Source: Sitta carolinensis
Taxonomy: Eukaryota; Chordata; Aves; Passeriformes; Sittidae
Direction of reading: 5' to 3'
DNA length: 64,000 bases
Assembly (NCBI GenBank): GCA_032173965.1
Contig: CM063292.1
Location: 3,734,001-3,798,000 of the forward strand
Positions 12,440 through 23,660 of this stretch are shown here, piece after piece (within the stretch, counting starts at the first letter, position 1; each line of letters begins with the position of its first letter). The position numbers and the translations under genes are program-made. The notes under the pieces were generated by a model. That model was not told where the DNA came from, did not search any database, and saw only the letters and a list, made by a program, of their open reading frames with translations.

Positions 12440-13106
12440 CTACCAGTAGACCCACAGCTTGTTTGGAAAGACAAATCCCTCATTCCTCTCTGCTGTAGGG
12501 AAAAATTGAAGGTTCAGAAAAGAGATGTGTGAGTGACTTGGGCTTTTCTAGTCCTAATGTCAAGACTAACTTATGAAAAGACATCCAGGGAAGAGTTATG
12601 TGACAATAGACAGTGAATCTTTGCTGGGAAGGCTGTGATGAGATCCAGTGGCTGGGGCTAGGAGCAGATCAAATCAGATATATTTCAGAGCTCTCTGGGG
12701 GCGTGCCACAGCTCCAGCAGAACTGGAGTGTGAGGTGAAGTTGTCTGAAGGTTCTTGAGCTGTGTGTAGGTAGAGGGCTCAAAGCTCCTCCTGTAGCCCC
12801 AAAACGAGTGAGGAATCAATTCAGTGCTGCGAGGAGCAGTGGCTGTGGCCCTGCAGTGGGGAAGCCAAGGCTCTGGACTCCTGGATGCACTTCCAGCTCT
12901 GCCCCTGGACTCCTGGTGCTGCACAGATCCTCCTCTGTGCTGTGCTCCAGGCTTGCTCCAAACTGAGCCTGGCACTGGCTCTGCGCTGTCAGGCTGTGGA
13001 TTAACTGCAGAGGCTGGGCACGAAATGCCAATCCTGCCTCTTCTTGAGGGGGCAGTTTTCCTGGGAAGTGGCAGAGCCTCCTTGGTCGGGTGTGTCGTTT
13101 GCCAAG
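12440..13106. other. Non-coding interval between LTR pieces
   Basis: The interval starts exactly where LTR copy A loses similarity to its relatives. It contains a GC-rich block (about 12810-13090) in which frames on both strands are open. That reflects composition rather than a gene. No exon or repeat family was recognised. Confidence 0.5.
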
Positions 13107-13660
13107 TGTGAACAATGGGGTTTGCTCTCCTGCTAAAATTTACAAGTTTAAAAACTGACAATAAGGGACAAAGACAATAATGCAAAGTTTTTACAGCTGG
13201 GTGCTTGGAATTCAGGCAAGACCACACCTACTGTGCTTGAAGACCCTCTTTAAATACCTCTTCTATTTCATCAGTATATTGCATATTCATAAATCAATAT
13301 GCATATTCAACTTTTACACAAAACTATTTTGCCTATTCCAGGAACTGTTTAGCATGGCCCCTCCTTGGGTCCACCTTTTCAGAGCATGTGCATGTCTTGG
13401 TTGTGTTTTTAGTCTGTCTTTATTATCCCTTCCAGCTTGGGCTTTGGTGCACACCCTCTTCAGAGGGGTGGGTGCTGACAGTTGGCATATCAGTATTGGG
13501 GTTCTCATCCTGTGCTCAGTGGATGTAATCCCAGCCAAGCAGGCAGTTCCATAACTATATCAGCTATTCCACTACTATGTCTAAGTTCAGTTAACAGCAA
13601 AGAATAAAAATATATCTTTATAGCAAACTTATTTTAACCTCGCACTTATAGCTCTCAACA
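13107..13660 (-). mobile_element. Solo LTR of an endogenous retrovirus, family L2
   Basis: This block of about 554 bp begins TGTGAACAATGG and ends GCTCTCAACA on the plus strand, so it has TG...CA ends. On the minus strand it starts TGTTGAGAGC. TATTTAAAGAGG there could be a TATA box about 150 bases before the end. The paired GAATATGCATATTG and TGAATATGCAATATAC words are typical of LTR U3 regions. The six flanking bases on each side do not match, so either the target-site duplication is lost or the ends are a few bases off. It carries no coding sequence and appears once in the window. Confidence 0.55.
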
Positions 13661-15137
13661 TTGGTGAAAAGCCAATATTATCATATGTATTTATACCACC
13701 AAGCAAGCTTAGAAGCTCAGGTCAGTGGTTTTGGGGGAATATGGCTTTGCCCACGTTGTCTCCCTCCCAGCCCCTTTATGGACAGGTTTCCCTTTGTCTC
13801 ACCCTCTGTCCTGACCCTGCCTGGCCTGGATAAGGGGAAGCCCAGGGAGATGTGAAGTTCTCTACAGCAGAGGAGGTGCAGCACCTGCACAGCTCTGTGC
13901 TGGTGGTGTGTGAGCACCTGAGAGGGGGATGGTCCCAGGCACAGCAGCTGTGACACACTCACCTGTTCCTGCTGCCAGCACTGGCTGGGCTCCTCTCCTC
14001 ACAAAGGACACAGCACAGCAGTTTCCTTGGGATTTTATCCATTCTGACTCCACTACTCTCTGAAAAAGAAGCAACTTTGCCACTGCCATACCTCCAAAAG
14101 AAGGAAATGTAAATCAAGTTTCAGTAATAAACAAGGTAAAGCTTGGCCCAGGAAGAACAGGCAATGAGGCTTGAAGATGAAGTTGGGAAATCTGCGTCTG
14201 TACAGATGTGTGTGGTGAGATTTGTGCACATGGAGTGTCAGGCTCCACGTTACATGAGCCCATTTGCAGGTTTTACAAATAAAGCACCAGCAGGCTTTCC
14301 AGTGTGAGGAAATGGCACTGGGATCTTGTCTCCTGCCCTGATTCATCTCAGCCTTAATATTCAGATATTCAGACATACGAGCCACTCTGTGCGCTCAGTG
14401 CTGTGTGTGTGCAGGTAGCTGTACAAGAACAAATACTCTGAAACAAATATCTTTGAATATTCAGCCCTTAATGTGTAACATTTAATCATAAAATACTGAG
14501 TTTAGCTCAAATGTTTTGATGATGATGGAATGATTAATAAAGCGGTCTGAAATGTAGTTCAGAGCTTCACTCTAGGGAGTCTTCCTCTGCCAGTTTTGGC
14601 AAGATGGCCTCCTGCAGCAACAGAATCAGAAATGCCAATGGTAATTGAAATTTTTAATTACATTTCCTGCTTTATTTCAAGGTAACAAGCGTCTGGGTCG
14701 GTGGTGTTTTATTTTTCCTTCTCTTTGAGTGTTGATAGCGCTGAATGTGTACAGGCTTCCTGTGAGCTCTCAGCTTTCTAAAAATGATAAAGGATGAGTA
14801 CAAAGACTAAATGAGATAACCACAGTGTTTTGCAAGCCTTTTCAAAGCCCTGTCAGGCACGCTGCAAGTTTACTTAAATAAAGTCCTCACATTTCACGTG
14901 GTGTTAAAGGGAGATTCGAGGGAGTGGAATGGTGCAGCTGAGCAGAGCAGCGTGCAGGGGCTCCAGCCCTCACAGCACGACCTGTACCTCAAATCATCAA
15001 TCAGGAAGAAAGGGTAGAAGGAGACAAAACCCAAGAAGAGATGCCTCAGTGAGACAAATTCTTTACTTCTTGCAAAAGGTTAATGCTGCCATCACCCTTG
15101 TCATCACACAGGAGGGCCACGGGGAGGGGGGGTGGCT
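13661..15137. other. Non-coding interval between LTR pieces
   Basis: No gene was recognised. Together with 12440-13660 it makes up the 2.7 kb separating the two complementary pieces of LTR family L1. It ends in a G-rich run just before position 15138, where similarity to L1 resumes. Confidence 0.5.
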
Positions 15138-15400
15138 GCAGTCTGGTTTCAGGTCTGATGTTTTGGGTTTCTGATGTTCTTTCCCAGGAAAAGTGGGATA
15201 AACCACAGGAGATGTTTTTTGTAACTATCTGTGTTGTGCATCCTTCTGGGTGGAGGGCTCTTTCTTGATGTCCCTCTGGTTTGACCAATGTGGATGAAGA
15301 GGTTTGCCTTCCTTTCACCCATCACGTTGGTCTGTGGAAAATGGTATATAAGGGGAAATGATCCCTAATAAAGGAGTCATTTTTGCAGCCTGGAGAAAAA
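15138..15400. mobile_element. ERV LTR fragment, family L1, copy C (other side only)
   Basis: From 15138 (GCAGTCTGGTTTCAGG) to about 15310 the sequence aligns with 17832-18025. Shared words are TTCTGATGTT, CATTCCTTCT-type sequence, TGTCCCTCTRGTTTGACCAA and TGTGGRTGAAG. Beyond that come GGTATATAAGGGG and CCTAATAAAGGAGTC, which look like a TATA box and a poly(A) signal on the plus strand, so this family's orientation is ambiguous. The fragment holds only the part missing from the piece ending at 12439. Confidence 0.55.
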
Positions 15401-17407
15401 AATTCACAGGAGTCCATGTGGTGTGTTATACCAAACAGTGACAGGTGGCCTTGGCAGGGAGAGACCAAGAGTGGGTAAAATAATTCACCCTGGAGTGAAG
15501 AAATCCCTGCAGCCTGGTCAGCAGGGCTGCCTGCAGGGAGTGCCCTGCTCTGGCCCCTGGGCTGCTCTGGCCTGTTTATTCCAGTTTATTCTGATGAGGT
15601 TATTTGGGATGTGTGCAGCCCTGGAATAGAAATAGGACAGTAAAACCTAAGAGGCATCTCCCCCATTGCTTTGCCTCCTGATGCCTGCTTAGCCCACCTG
15701 CAGTTAAAGTTCTTTAGTTACACGCAGTTGCGCTCGCCTGGGATGGTTTTTTGTGTGTCTGACTATTTTTTTAATGTCTTAATGATTTGAAAAGGCCAGC
15801 AGGGAGAAAATAAAGCAAGCTGGAGTTTTGCCAGGGAGTAGGCATTCAGTATTGACTGTGTGCTCCTCGGCAGAGCCTTGGTGGATGTCGTGGCATTACC
15901 ACAGAGCCCCCAGTGTCTGTGTGTGCTGCTGGCAGAGTTTGCCTTGGAGATGGGTTTAGCTCTAATTTTCCTGCTGAATTAGAGCAAGCTGCACCAAGGC
16001 TCTGGCTTGACACTGTACATTTGATTTTTAAACACAAATTATTATTATTATTATGCTGGATGTCCTTCGGAATGAACTTTCGGTGCATAAAGTTATTGCA
16101 TGTCTTCCTGGAGAACTCCTGTTTGGCATTTCCCTTGGCTTTTGAACATGAACACCTGATTTTTTTTCCTTCTGGAAAGGCTCTGAAAAGCCTCACTTCA
16201 GTGCTGGTTTTGTCTGTTTGTGATAAAGCTGATGGCAATATTTCTTAGATGCAGCAGGGTCAAATTCCTCCTTCGTGTGTTTTTTTTACCTCAGAGATGT
16301 TGCAGCAGAAACCTCCTCCAGGCTGTGTTGTCAAAAGATCTCATCTCCTGTTTGAGAACCAAAGTTGCCCAGTTTTCAGAATATATCAACACATCAAGGA
16401 CACTTTCGACACGGAGTTTCAGTGAAAACACCGGGGTTTCTGAAATGTTGTTCTTTTTCTTAGATACATGAATTGTAGCTGAGCTTTTCAGAAAATCTCA
16501 TCTTGGTAACAGAGCTGACAACGTTAAAATCCAGGTTTGAGCCTCCTACAAATTAATGTCTATTAATGATAATCTAACAAAGTCAACAGCTGCTTTTTAC
16601 ATTAGAGGTTCTTGTAAGCATATGTTAATTTTTAACATCTCATTTAGAAATATAAATCAGGAATTTCAATAAACTATTAGTGTTCTTTTGCAGGATTTCC
16701 ATAATACTGTATTTTTGCATTTTTTTTTTAATTTCAAATTTAATGTTCTTATTTAATTTTCACATTTCAATAAACGATCTAAAAACTGTTTAAGATTCAG
16801 GGAGAGAACTTCAAATTCTTGATTTTCAGGTCATGGGGAAAGAAAGCACAAATCCATTTTCAAAAGGAAATTCTAGTATGGAGGTAAAATTGACTTTTGA
16901 GCCATTAACTTGCTTTTAACAATGCCAAGTCTGAAAATAACTGTGGAAAAATCATTGTTTGTTTAAGAATGAATTTGTATAACCAGCATTTTAGCAGATT
17001 ATATGGCATATACGTTGTTTGGGTTTTTTTTCTGGGGACTTGAAATGCAAAATTATTTTGTTGGGGCTTTTTTAGTAGAACTACAGCTTTTAATTAATTT
17101 ATGTATTCATTCTGCATTGGTTTGTGCTGTGGTTTTGGCTTCATTGAGATGCCAGCTGCAGCAGAGGCCCCGGGGTGCTCTCTCTGTGTTTTGTTGGTGC
17201 TTGTTTTACAAAAACTGCCTCATGCACTGACAAGCATGGTTTGGGTTCAGACAATGGAAATTCTGTCCCTGGAGAGGTGGGCACTGTGTCACCGAAACTG
17301 CAAAAAACCAGAAACCCTCCAACAGCATTTTCAGTGTTGGAGAATTCAGGTATTTACTGCCTTAATGTTGTTCTGGCTGGGATGTGCCACAGAAATAATT
17401 TCAGCCA
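15401..17407. other. Unique non-coding sequence, no gene seen
   Basis: No gene was supported. A short (TTA)n run lies near 16036-16053, and the stretch at 16500-17000 is AT-rich. Open frames are short and have no recognisable domains. No retroviral gag, pol or env remnants were identified, although LTR pieces flank the interval. Confidence 0.6.
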
Positions 17408-18060
17408 AAATTAATCCACAAACACCAGAGGTTCATGTCCGAAGAGGAGACACAGGAGTCCTTTGACTTTATTCAATAAAGGCAGAGGCCATGGGGCATT
17501 CCCCGGGGGTCTCTCATATTTTTGAAGGATTTTCCCTCCTTTTTATCCCAATTTCCCTCTCTCTTTCCCCATTGCCCGAGGTACTTGAGAGGCACAGACT
17601 GCCCAGAACCCCTGACACCTGAGATTCCCCTGTAATGGATAACCTTCCCTTTAATTTTTAATTCTGATGGAATTTACAGTTTCTCCCCATTTTTTCTTTC
17701 ATCTTTCAATACCCAATTTCATTTCTCAGGAAACCTACAGTTTGTTTGTCAAGGCAAATATCTTTTTTTTCCATTCAGCAATCAGTGGAATCCTTCCCAT
17801 TGTTTCTTTTCTCTCTCAGTGCTGGTTTTATGCAGTCTGGTTTCAGGGCTGAAGTTTCTGGTTTTCTAAAGTTCTGGTTTTCTGATGTTTTGGTTTGCTA
17901 CAACTCTTTTCTCAAAGAAGGAACATAAACACCAGAACTGTTTTTGTTACAATATCTATGTGTACATTCCTTCTAGGAAGAAAATCTCTCTTAATGTCCC
18001 TCTAGTTTGACCAATGTGGGTGAAGTTTATCTTTCTCTCTAGTCCCAGTTTGCTGAAACA
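17408..18060. mobile_element. ERV LTR, family L1, longest copy (copy B)
   Basis: This copy contains both the part shared with 12027-12439 and the part shared with 15138-15310, joined without interruption at 17831/17832. It therefore shows the intact order. TGTCCGAAG at 17436 and GCTGAAACA ending at 18060 could be TG...CA termini of about 625 bp, read on the minus strand as TGTTTCAGC to TTCGGACA. On the minus strand a TATA-like GGGATAAAAAGG precedes TTTATTGAATAAAG, consistent with an LTR in that sense. Similarity to copy A extends slightly past 17436 (AATTAATCCA), which may be retroviral sequence next to the LTR. No matching target-site duplication was seen. Confidence 0.6.
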
Positions 18061-21000
18061 TTAAACTCATCACACCCCCAGTGCTGAAACAGTCCTGTGA
18101 AAAGAAACTTCAATTCCTTTCCACCTGGGCAAAGGTGAACAAACCCCTGGCTGAAGTTTTATATAAAAATTTTTAAACTTGGTGTCGTTTCCAGCATTGC
18201 TGCTGCTCCTCCTGCAGCAGGGCACTTCCCTGCCGGTCACAAATGCCAACAGTTTCCCTCTCTCCTCTCTATTTCATGTGTGGGAACATTGCTTTCTGCC
18301 TCTTTAATGTCTAATGAGGAATTTCTTATTTTCAAGCAGCAATTTCCTTTGGAAATGAATGAAAACTCAGCTACCAGCTTCTCTCCTCCTTGATGATGCA
18401 GTCAAGAAATATTCATCAGGCAGCCAGAGCTGTCTTTATTTACTCCTGTTCTCTTTTCCCCAGAGCTTCTTGTGCCTCACTTGTGCTGGCTGCATAATTA
18501 TTCTTCATACTGAAATGAAGAAATGACTTTAAGATGTTTTCTTCGTGTGAACACAACACTCCATCCCAAGGCAACAGTTGCACATTCAAATTTAATTGCG
18601 AATTAATGGAAAAGGGAGAGAAAGAGGCTGCACGTTTTAAGGGAAACTTACAGTGCTTGTTGCAATAATGAATGTTCTAGAGATTTTGATCTTAATTCTT
18701 GTAGTCGTGCTTAGCTTGAATGCTCAGATTCTTTCTCTGGAATGCCTCTGGAATCTCTGGAATATACAGCTGCTCCCAACCATCCTTGCAGCCAACATTC
18801 ATCAGGAGAATTCTACAGCATCTCTAGAAACATCCGTTTATTTTCCCTTGGCGCTCACGCTTGAATCCATCCTTTTGCTAAGATTTTTTCCCTTTATCTG
18901 CTCCTCGGACCGTGTCTCTCTCTCCCTTTACATTCCTTTTTGCCTCTTTCTTTATCACAGCCAATGACATCTCTCAGGTTCCCTTTTAAAGCCATTTGCA
19001 GCCTCTCTCTGCCCTAACCCTTATCTCAGGGCTGCTGTCCAAAGCCAGCCCCCATATCTGATGCCACCCTTATCTCCCACCTCTTACTGAGAGGAGCAGA
19101 CAACTTTCAGCCTTCCCCTCATCGCTGGGGAAAAGATTCCCGCGTTTGTCACGGAGCCACGGCTTGGTTCCCTTTGAAATTCCTCTTTTAAAACAAATTT
19201 CTCTTCTAAAACTCTGTTTTCCTACGATGCCTTCAGCACTCCTGTGGGAATCTGCTGGCAGAACGCTGCCATGTGATGTGTGTTTAGCACAGCCCTGCTC
19301 TTTATTTCTGCTCCTTTTTGCACAGGAATATATCCTTTTTATCAGAGGAATTGTGTTGTGGAGGGTTAATTTATTTTTTTTTTTTTTTTATTTTGGTTGC
19401 ATATGTAGGTCATCTAAAACAAGTCATAAATTAATACTGGATCTGCAATAGTGTCTCTTGTCTTGACAGGGAAAAGGTTGAGATCAATTCTGAAAAACTG
19501 AGGAAAGATATATTTTGACAGTTTTTAAATTTATTTTTTTAAGTGACAGCTCTTGCAATAGATTTTTTTTTAATGCAAATAACAACTGGGAAACAAAATC
19601 AAAGCATATTTCAAACTGAATGATGTGTGCTTGGAACTAAATGCTTTGAGTTTGGGGCTCATTTAAGGATAAGATCTTTGGCTTTAGGAGATGTAAGGAG
19701 AACCTTCCTTCTGATTAGAGTGGAAAACTTGTGAGAATTGTACAAATTTGATGCAAAATCTCTGTCTGCCACTCCTCAACCTACTGGAAAGGGAAAATAG
19801 GATGTGTCTATGTAATTGTAGACTTTGATGAGATTTTAAAATATCCTGCTGCTCCACATTTTTTCAAGGGTCAAGTATTTTCAGGATCTGTCAGACTCCG
19901 CAGTTTCCAAAGTCACTTTTTTAGTGCTTTGCTTAGTCTGGGAAGGCGTTTCCTGTTACCTAATGTGATTTTTCTTGCCTCAGTTTAAATCCCTCTGTCT
20001 GTCACAGACAGAACCCTTCCCTCCTCCATCAGGATCTGATTTTTCCCTCACGTTTATCCCCTCAGGAAAGTTGAGATGGTTTTTTTGAGACCTCTGAGCC
20101 TCATCAGAAGTTCCTACAGATGTTTTTTCCTGGTCTTCCTTCATCTTCTGAGCTCATATGAGACTCCACTCTCTCTTTTCTGCTCTGAAGACATAAACGC
20201 TTGAAATAATGTGCAGCTTTACAGGAATTTCTGTGTCTTCACTGAAGTCTAAAGCTTTCATGAGAAGAAAAAAAAAAAATCTTTTAATATGCAAACCCAA
20301 GGACTTTTCCAAGCCCTGCAATCCTGGATGGGGAGGATTTCACAGAGGAGAAGAGTTGCTGCAGCAGGACCAAGGGGTGATTGAATAATTAGTGAGGAAT
20401 TCAATCACGGTATGGATTCTCAGTGGGCCTTAATTACACTCTTCCACACATGATCCCTCAAGCCTTATGCAAGTGAATTTTCATTAAAGCTGAAGAGAGA
20501 TTTTTATTGCCTGAGAATTACAAATTTAGGTTGTTGGCACGTTTGGATTTGCCTGTTTATTTTGTGTGGTTTGGATGGATACCCAGTACTGGATTTTTTT
20601 ATTTTCTGTATTTCAAACACCCAGATCTGCCCAACTTCTCTGTGGTGCAGAAGGACAAAGCTGTGCTTTGTAGAGCACTGAGGTGGAAATAAATAAATAA
20701 ATTCTGCTGAGCATTAGACTCTGTGTCTGCAGAAAAAAAAAAAAAAAAACAAAAAACAACTAAAACATCAGCTTGGAAGTGTATGGTTTCCTATTTTTCC
20801 AGAAAATTCCTCTGATGGGCAGAGTCACTAAAGCAGCTGCAGGAAAATAATGAGCAGGATTCTGCATGGGTATAAAGACAACAAAATCCTAAATCAGGCT
20901 GCAGGGCTGGAGCAGAATGTGTATTGTTGGAAAGTTCTTGCTGGTCTTTATCCAGGAGCCCTGAAGTATTGAAAAACCTTGATAAATATTCATCCTCAAA

Positions 21001-22980
21001 GGAATGCACAAGTTCCCTGCCTTGAAAACCTGCACAGAATCAGCTGACAAGAGTCCTTTGCAGCCTTATAGAAAGCTGGAGAAAAGCATTTGGAAAATGC
21101 ATTTTCAAAGGTATTATACTTAAAACCTCGAATTTTCTGTGTTATAGCACAGCTTCTGGGGTTTTTTTGTTTGTTTGGTTTGTTTTTTTTTTTTTTTTTT
21201 TTTTTTTTTGTTGTTTTTTTTCTTGTCATAATGTAAAGGTGGCTTCATTTTCTTAAAATGCTGAGGAAAAAAATATCAAAATTTCACTGTCTTCAGTCTG
21301 ACAAAGGAGGATATTCTGAATGATCTCTGTACCAGTAGGAAAGCTTGTATGAGGGAGATGGCATTTTCAGACTGAATTTCCAAATCTTCAGGCTCTGGGG
21401 TTGCAGGGTGTGCAATCAGGACTGGAGAGGAAGGGTTAGGTTTGATTGAGATGTTTCTGTCTCAGGTTTCCAATTTAGATATTCCACTTTCCAGTAGTAA
21501 GAAATGACGTTGGAGTTTGTGGAGGTCTGGTTAGAGTGCACTGCCTGTCCTAGGGAGTGAGCTGCACATCCATTTGCAGTGGAAATACTTTGGAAATGAT
21601 TCCCATAAAGAATATTTGATTGATGGTGTCTAGTGGAATGTGTTTGCAGGGCCGGGATGGGAATTGGGTAATTTGGGAGGGAGGCTGGAGAGGAAGAGGG
21701 ATAGAAGGTTTGTCTGGGGGCTGTGTGACCCTCACACAGCTTTTGCTTCATGGGGATGAACCCAAGAGGGAAAGGGTCTGCTCAGGTGGGGTGCAGGTGA
21801 TGGTGACACAAGTCTGGACTCTGCAAGAACAGGGCTCTGCTTCTGTGCCACACCTGGGGCTTGGCAAAACCCTTCTGTTCCCCGAGCTGTGAGATCCCCC
21901 TCACTGTCTGAGAAGGGAGAAATTCCCTGTGTTCATTTTCAATTGATTTTCAGGATAGATCTTAGGGGACAACAGAACAAATGTTTCTTATATACCAAGA
22001 AGAAAATACATTTTTCTTTTTTTTAACCATTAGGTCGAACATCAAAGAAGAGGATAAAACCTTGATGTTTCTTTCCTCATTGTTTTTTATGTCACTTTTC
22101 TGATCTTTGGGAAGGCTTTTGTGGGGACACAGCTTCCTCTCTCCCAGAACTCTGATATTTCCTAGGCTGCCATGAGTGCTTGTACAGAGATTTAAACTGC
22201 AGGGCTCCAGGCACAAATGGACATTCCAAACGGTGCATAGCAAAACCTGACTTCTTTTTTGTTCTAACTACTCCTGGAAAAGACTGGAAGTAGGTGTCTG
22301 ATTTTGCTCCCTGGTCTCTCTTGAGGGTCATTCATTAATCCAACTCTTCTAAAATCTCGGGAGACATTTGGCTCAGACTGAAACCTTGTAGAGTATTTAC
22401 TCATTCCTGGAAAAGCCCTGATCCAGTGGTAGATCAGGCTTGCTCTGACAGATCTGCTTTATTTGTGGTTACAGCCATTGACAATTACTTTGGTAACTAT
22501 AACTACAGACTAATTAGGAAAAAGCACCATTTAAATGCTAAATAGATAAGGGAACTAGAATTCTTTTAGCTTGTCAAATTGATCCATTAAATCTCTGTGT
22601 GTTGTACCTGTAATTTCAAAGCTCCAATTATCATACACTTAGTGAAAGGAGTGATAAGGTTTTCTGGAGGAGAAAGTGATAAGAGATAAAAGTGAAAAGT
22701 TGCCTAATAATAACTTCCACTAAAAGCTATCAACAGCAAATGTATACCTCTGATAAGAGCCAGAAGGCAAGAACTTTAAATGCTGGTATCTGCAAGCGAA
22801 GTGAGGCAGAGCAGAAGCTGGGAGGAAATGTCACCGGGTTGTTGAGGGTTTCAGAGCAGGTCCTGGAGCTGTGGGTGTCCCTGGAACCCAGACACTGTGG
22901 CCTTTGAGAAGTTCAGTGCCCACTGGTACCCAGGAGAGAATCATCTGCCAAAAAGCCCCACAGGGCAGGGGATTGTAAGA
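18061..22980. other. Unique non-coding sequence, no gene seen
   Basis: No gene was supported. The stretch includes an A17 run at 20733-20749 and a T27 run at 21183-21209 with flanking GTTTGTTTG words. It also holds pyrimidine-rich stretches near 18870-19320 and 19980-20200. The 104-codon frame at 18653-18967 is leucine-rich because of pyrimidine richness and matches no family I know. Confidence 0.6.
21165..21222. repeat. T-rich simple repeat with T27 run
   Basis: TTTGTTTGTTTGG words lead into 27 consecutive T residues at 21183-21209, then GTTG and a further T-run. The low complexity explains the lysine-only minus-strand frame here. Confidence 0.9.
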
Positions 22981-22984
22981 GCCT

Positions 22985-23660
22985 GAGAGGAGAGATGTGG
23001 GACCCCAGGCTGCTCTTCAAAAATGTGCTGCTTGCAGGGAAGGAGTTACAGCAATTTTAAAGCCCCACCTGTGAGCTGCCAGCTCCAGCCTAAGCCATGC
23101 CTGAAGCCACCTCTGGTTACAATGCATTAGATATTTTATTTTATATTATATATTTTTCTTTACTGAATATCTTAATACATAACAACTAATCAACATCACA
23201 TACAATCCCTTTACCATTACCTATAGCCCATCATAGCTACTAATATCAACAGATTATGGTGGTTACCAACCAATCACATGAGTTAGTAAGTTGTATTTGA
23301 AGCTTAAAACTTGGTTTTCTGTTTTTCTGCAGTGGAAAATTCCTCCTACTTGGTAAAAACATGCTTTCTGTTTGCCTATGCTTTTTGAGATTTATCTTTA
23401 CTTGGTAAAAACATGCGCTTTTTTTTGTAGACAACTTATCCTTTGCTCTTAGCCATAAAAATCTTTTTCCAGCTCATCCCAACCTTTGTCCAGTGACCAC
23501 TATCTCAGCAATCTTTATTTTCAGACATCTTTTGTTCTTCTCTATCAAAACTCGCTTTCATTTCTAGAGACCCTTCTGCTGAGCATTCCTATTTGTAAAA
23601 CTGCCATGTTAAACATTCTCCTTCCCCAGCAGGGGCTCTGAGCCCTGCTGGCATTCCTGC
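22985..23660 (-). mobile_element. LTR-like block (probable ERV solo LTR)
   Basis: This compositionally distinct block has an AT-rich core at about 23120-23240, a CCAATCA word at 23270-23276 and an internal direct repeat. ACTTGGTAAAAACATGC occurs at 23348-23364 and again at 23400-23416, 52 bp apart. Short tandem repeats of this kind are common in LTR U3 enhancers. On the minus strand, TGAAAATAAAGATTG offers a poly(A) signal. The ends and the target-site duplication were not resolved, so family and orientation are inferred. Confidence 0.4.

Noticed and set aside
12685..13227. 180-codon minus-strand open frame
   Set aside because: It runs across the boundary of an LTR into a GC-rich stretch, and antiparallel frames overlap it. 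No protein family was recognised.
12440..17407. Full provirus between LTR copies A and B
   Set aside because: No gag, pol or env similarity was recognised in the interval, which contains another LTR and unique sequence, so a provirus cannot be claimed.
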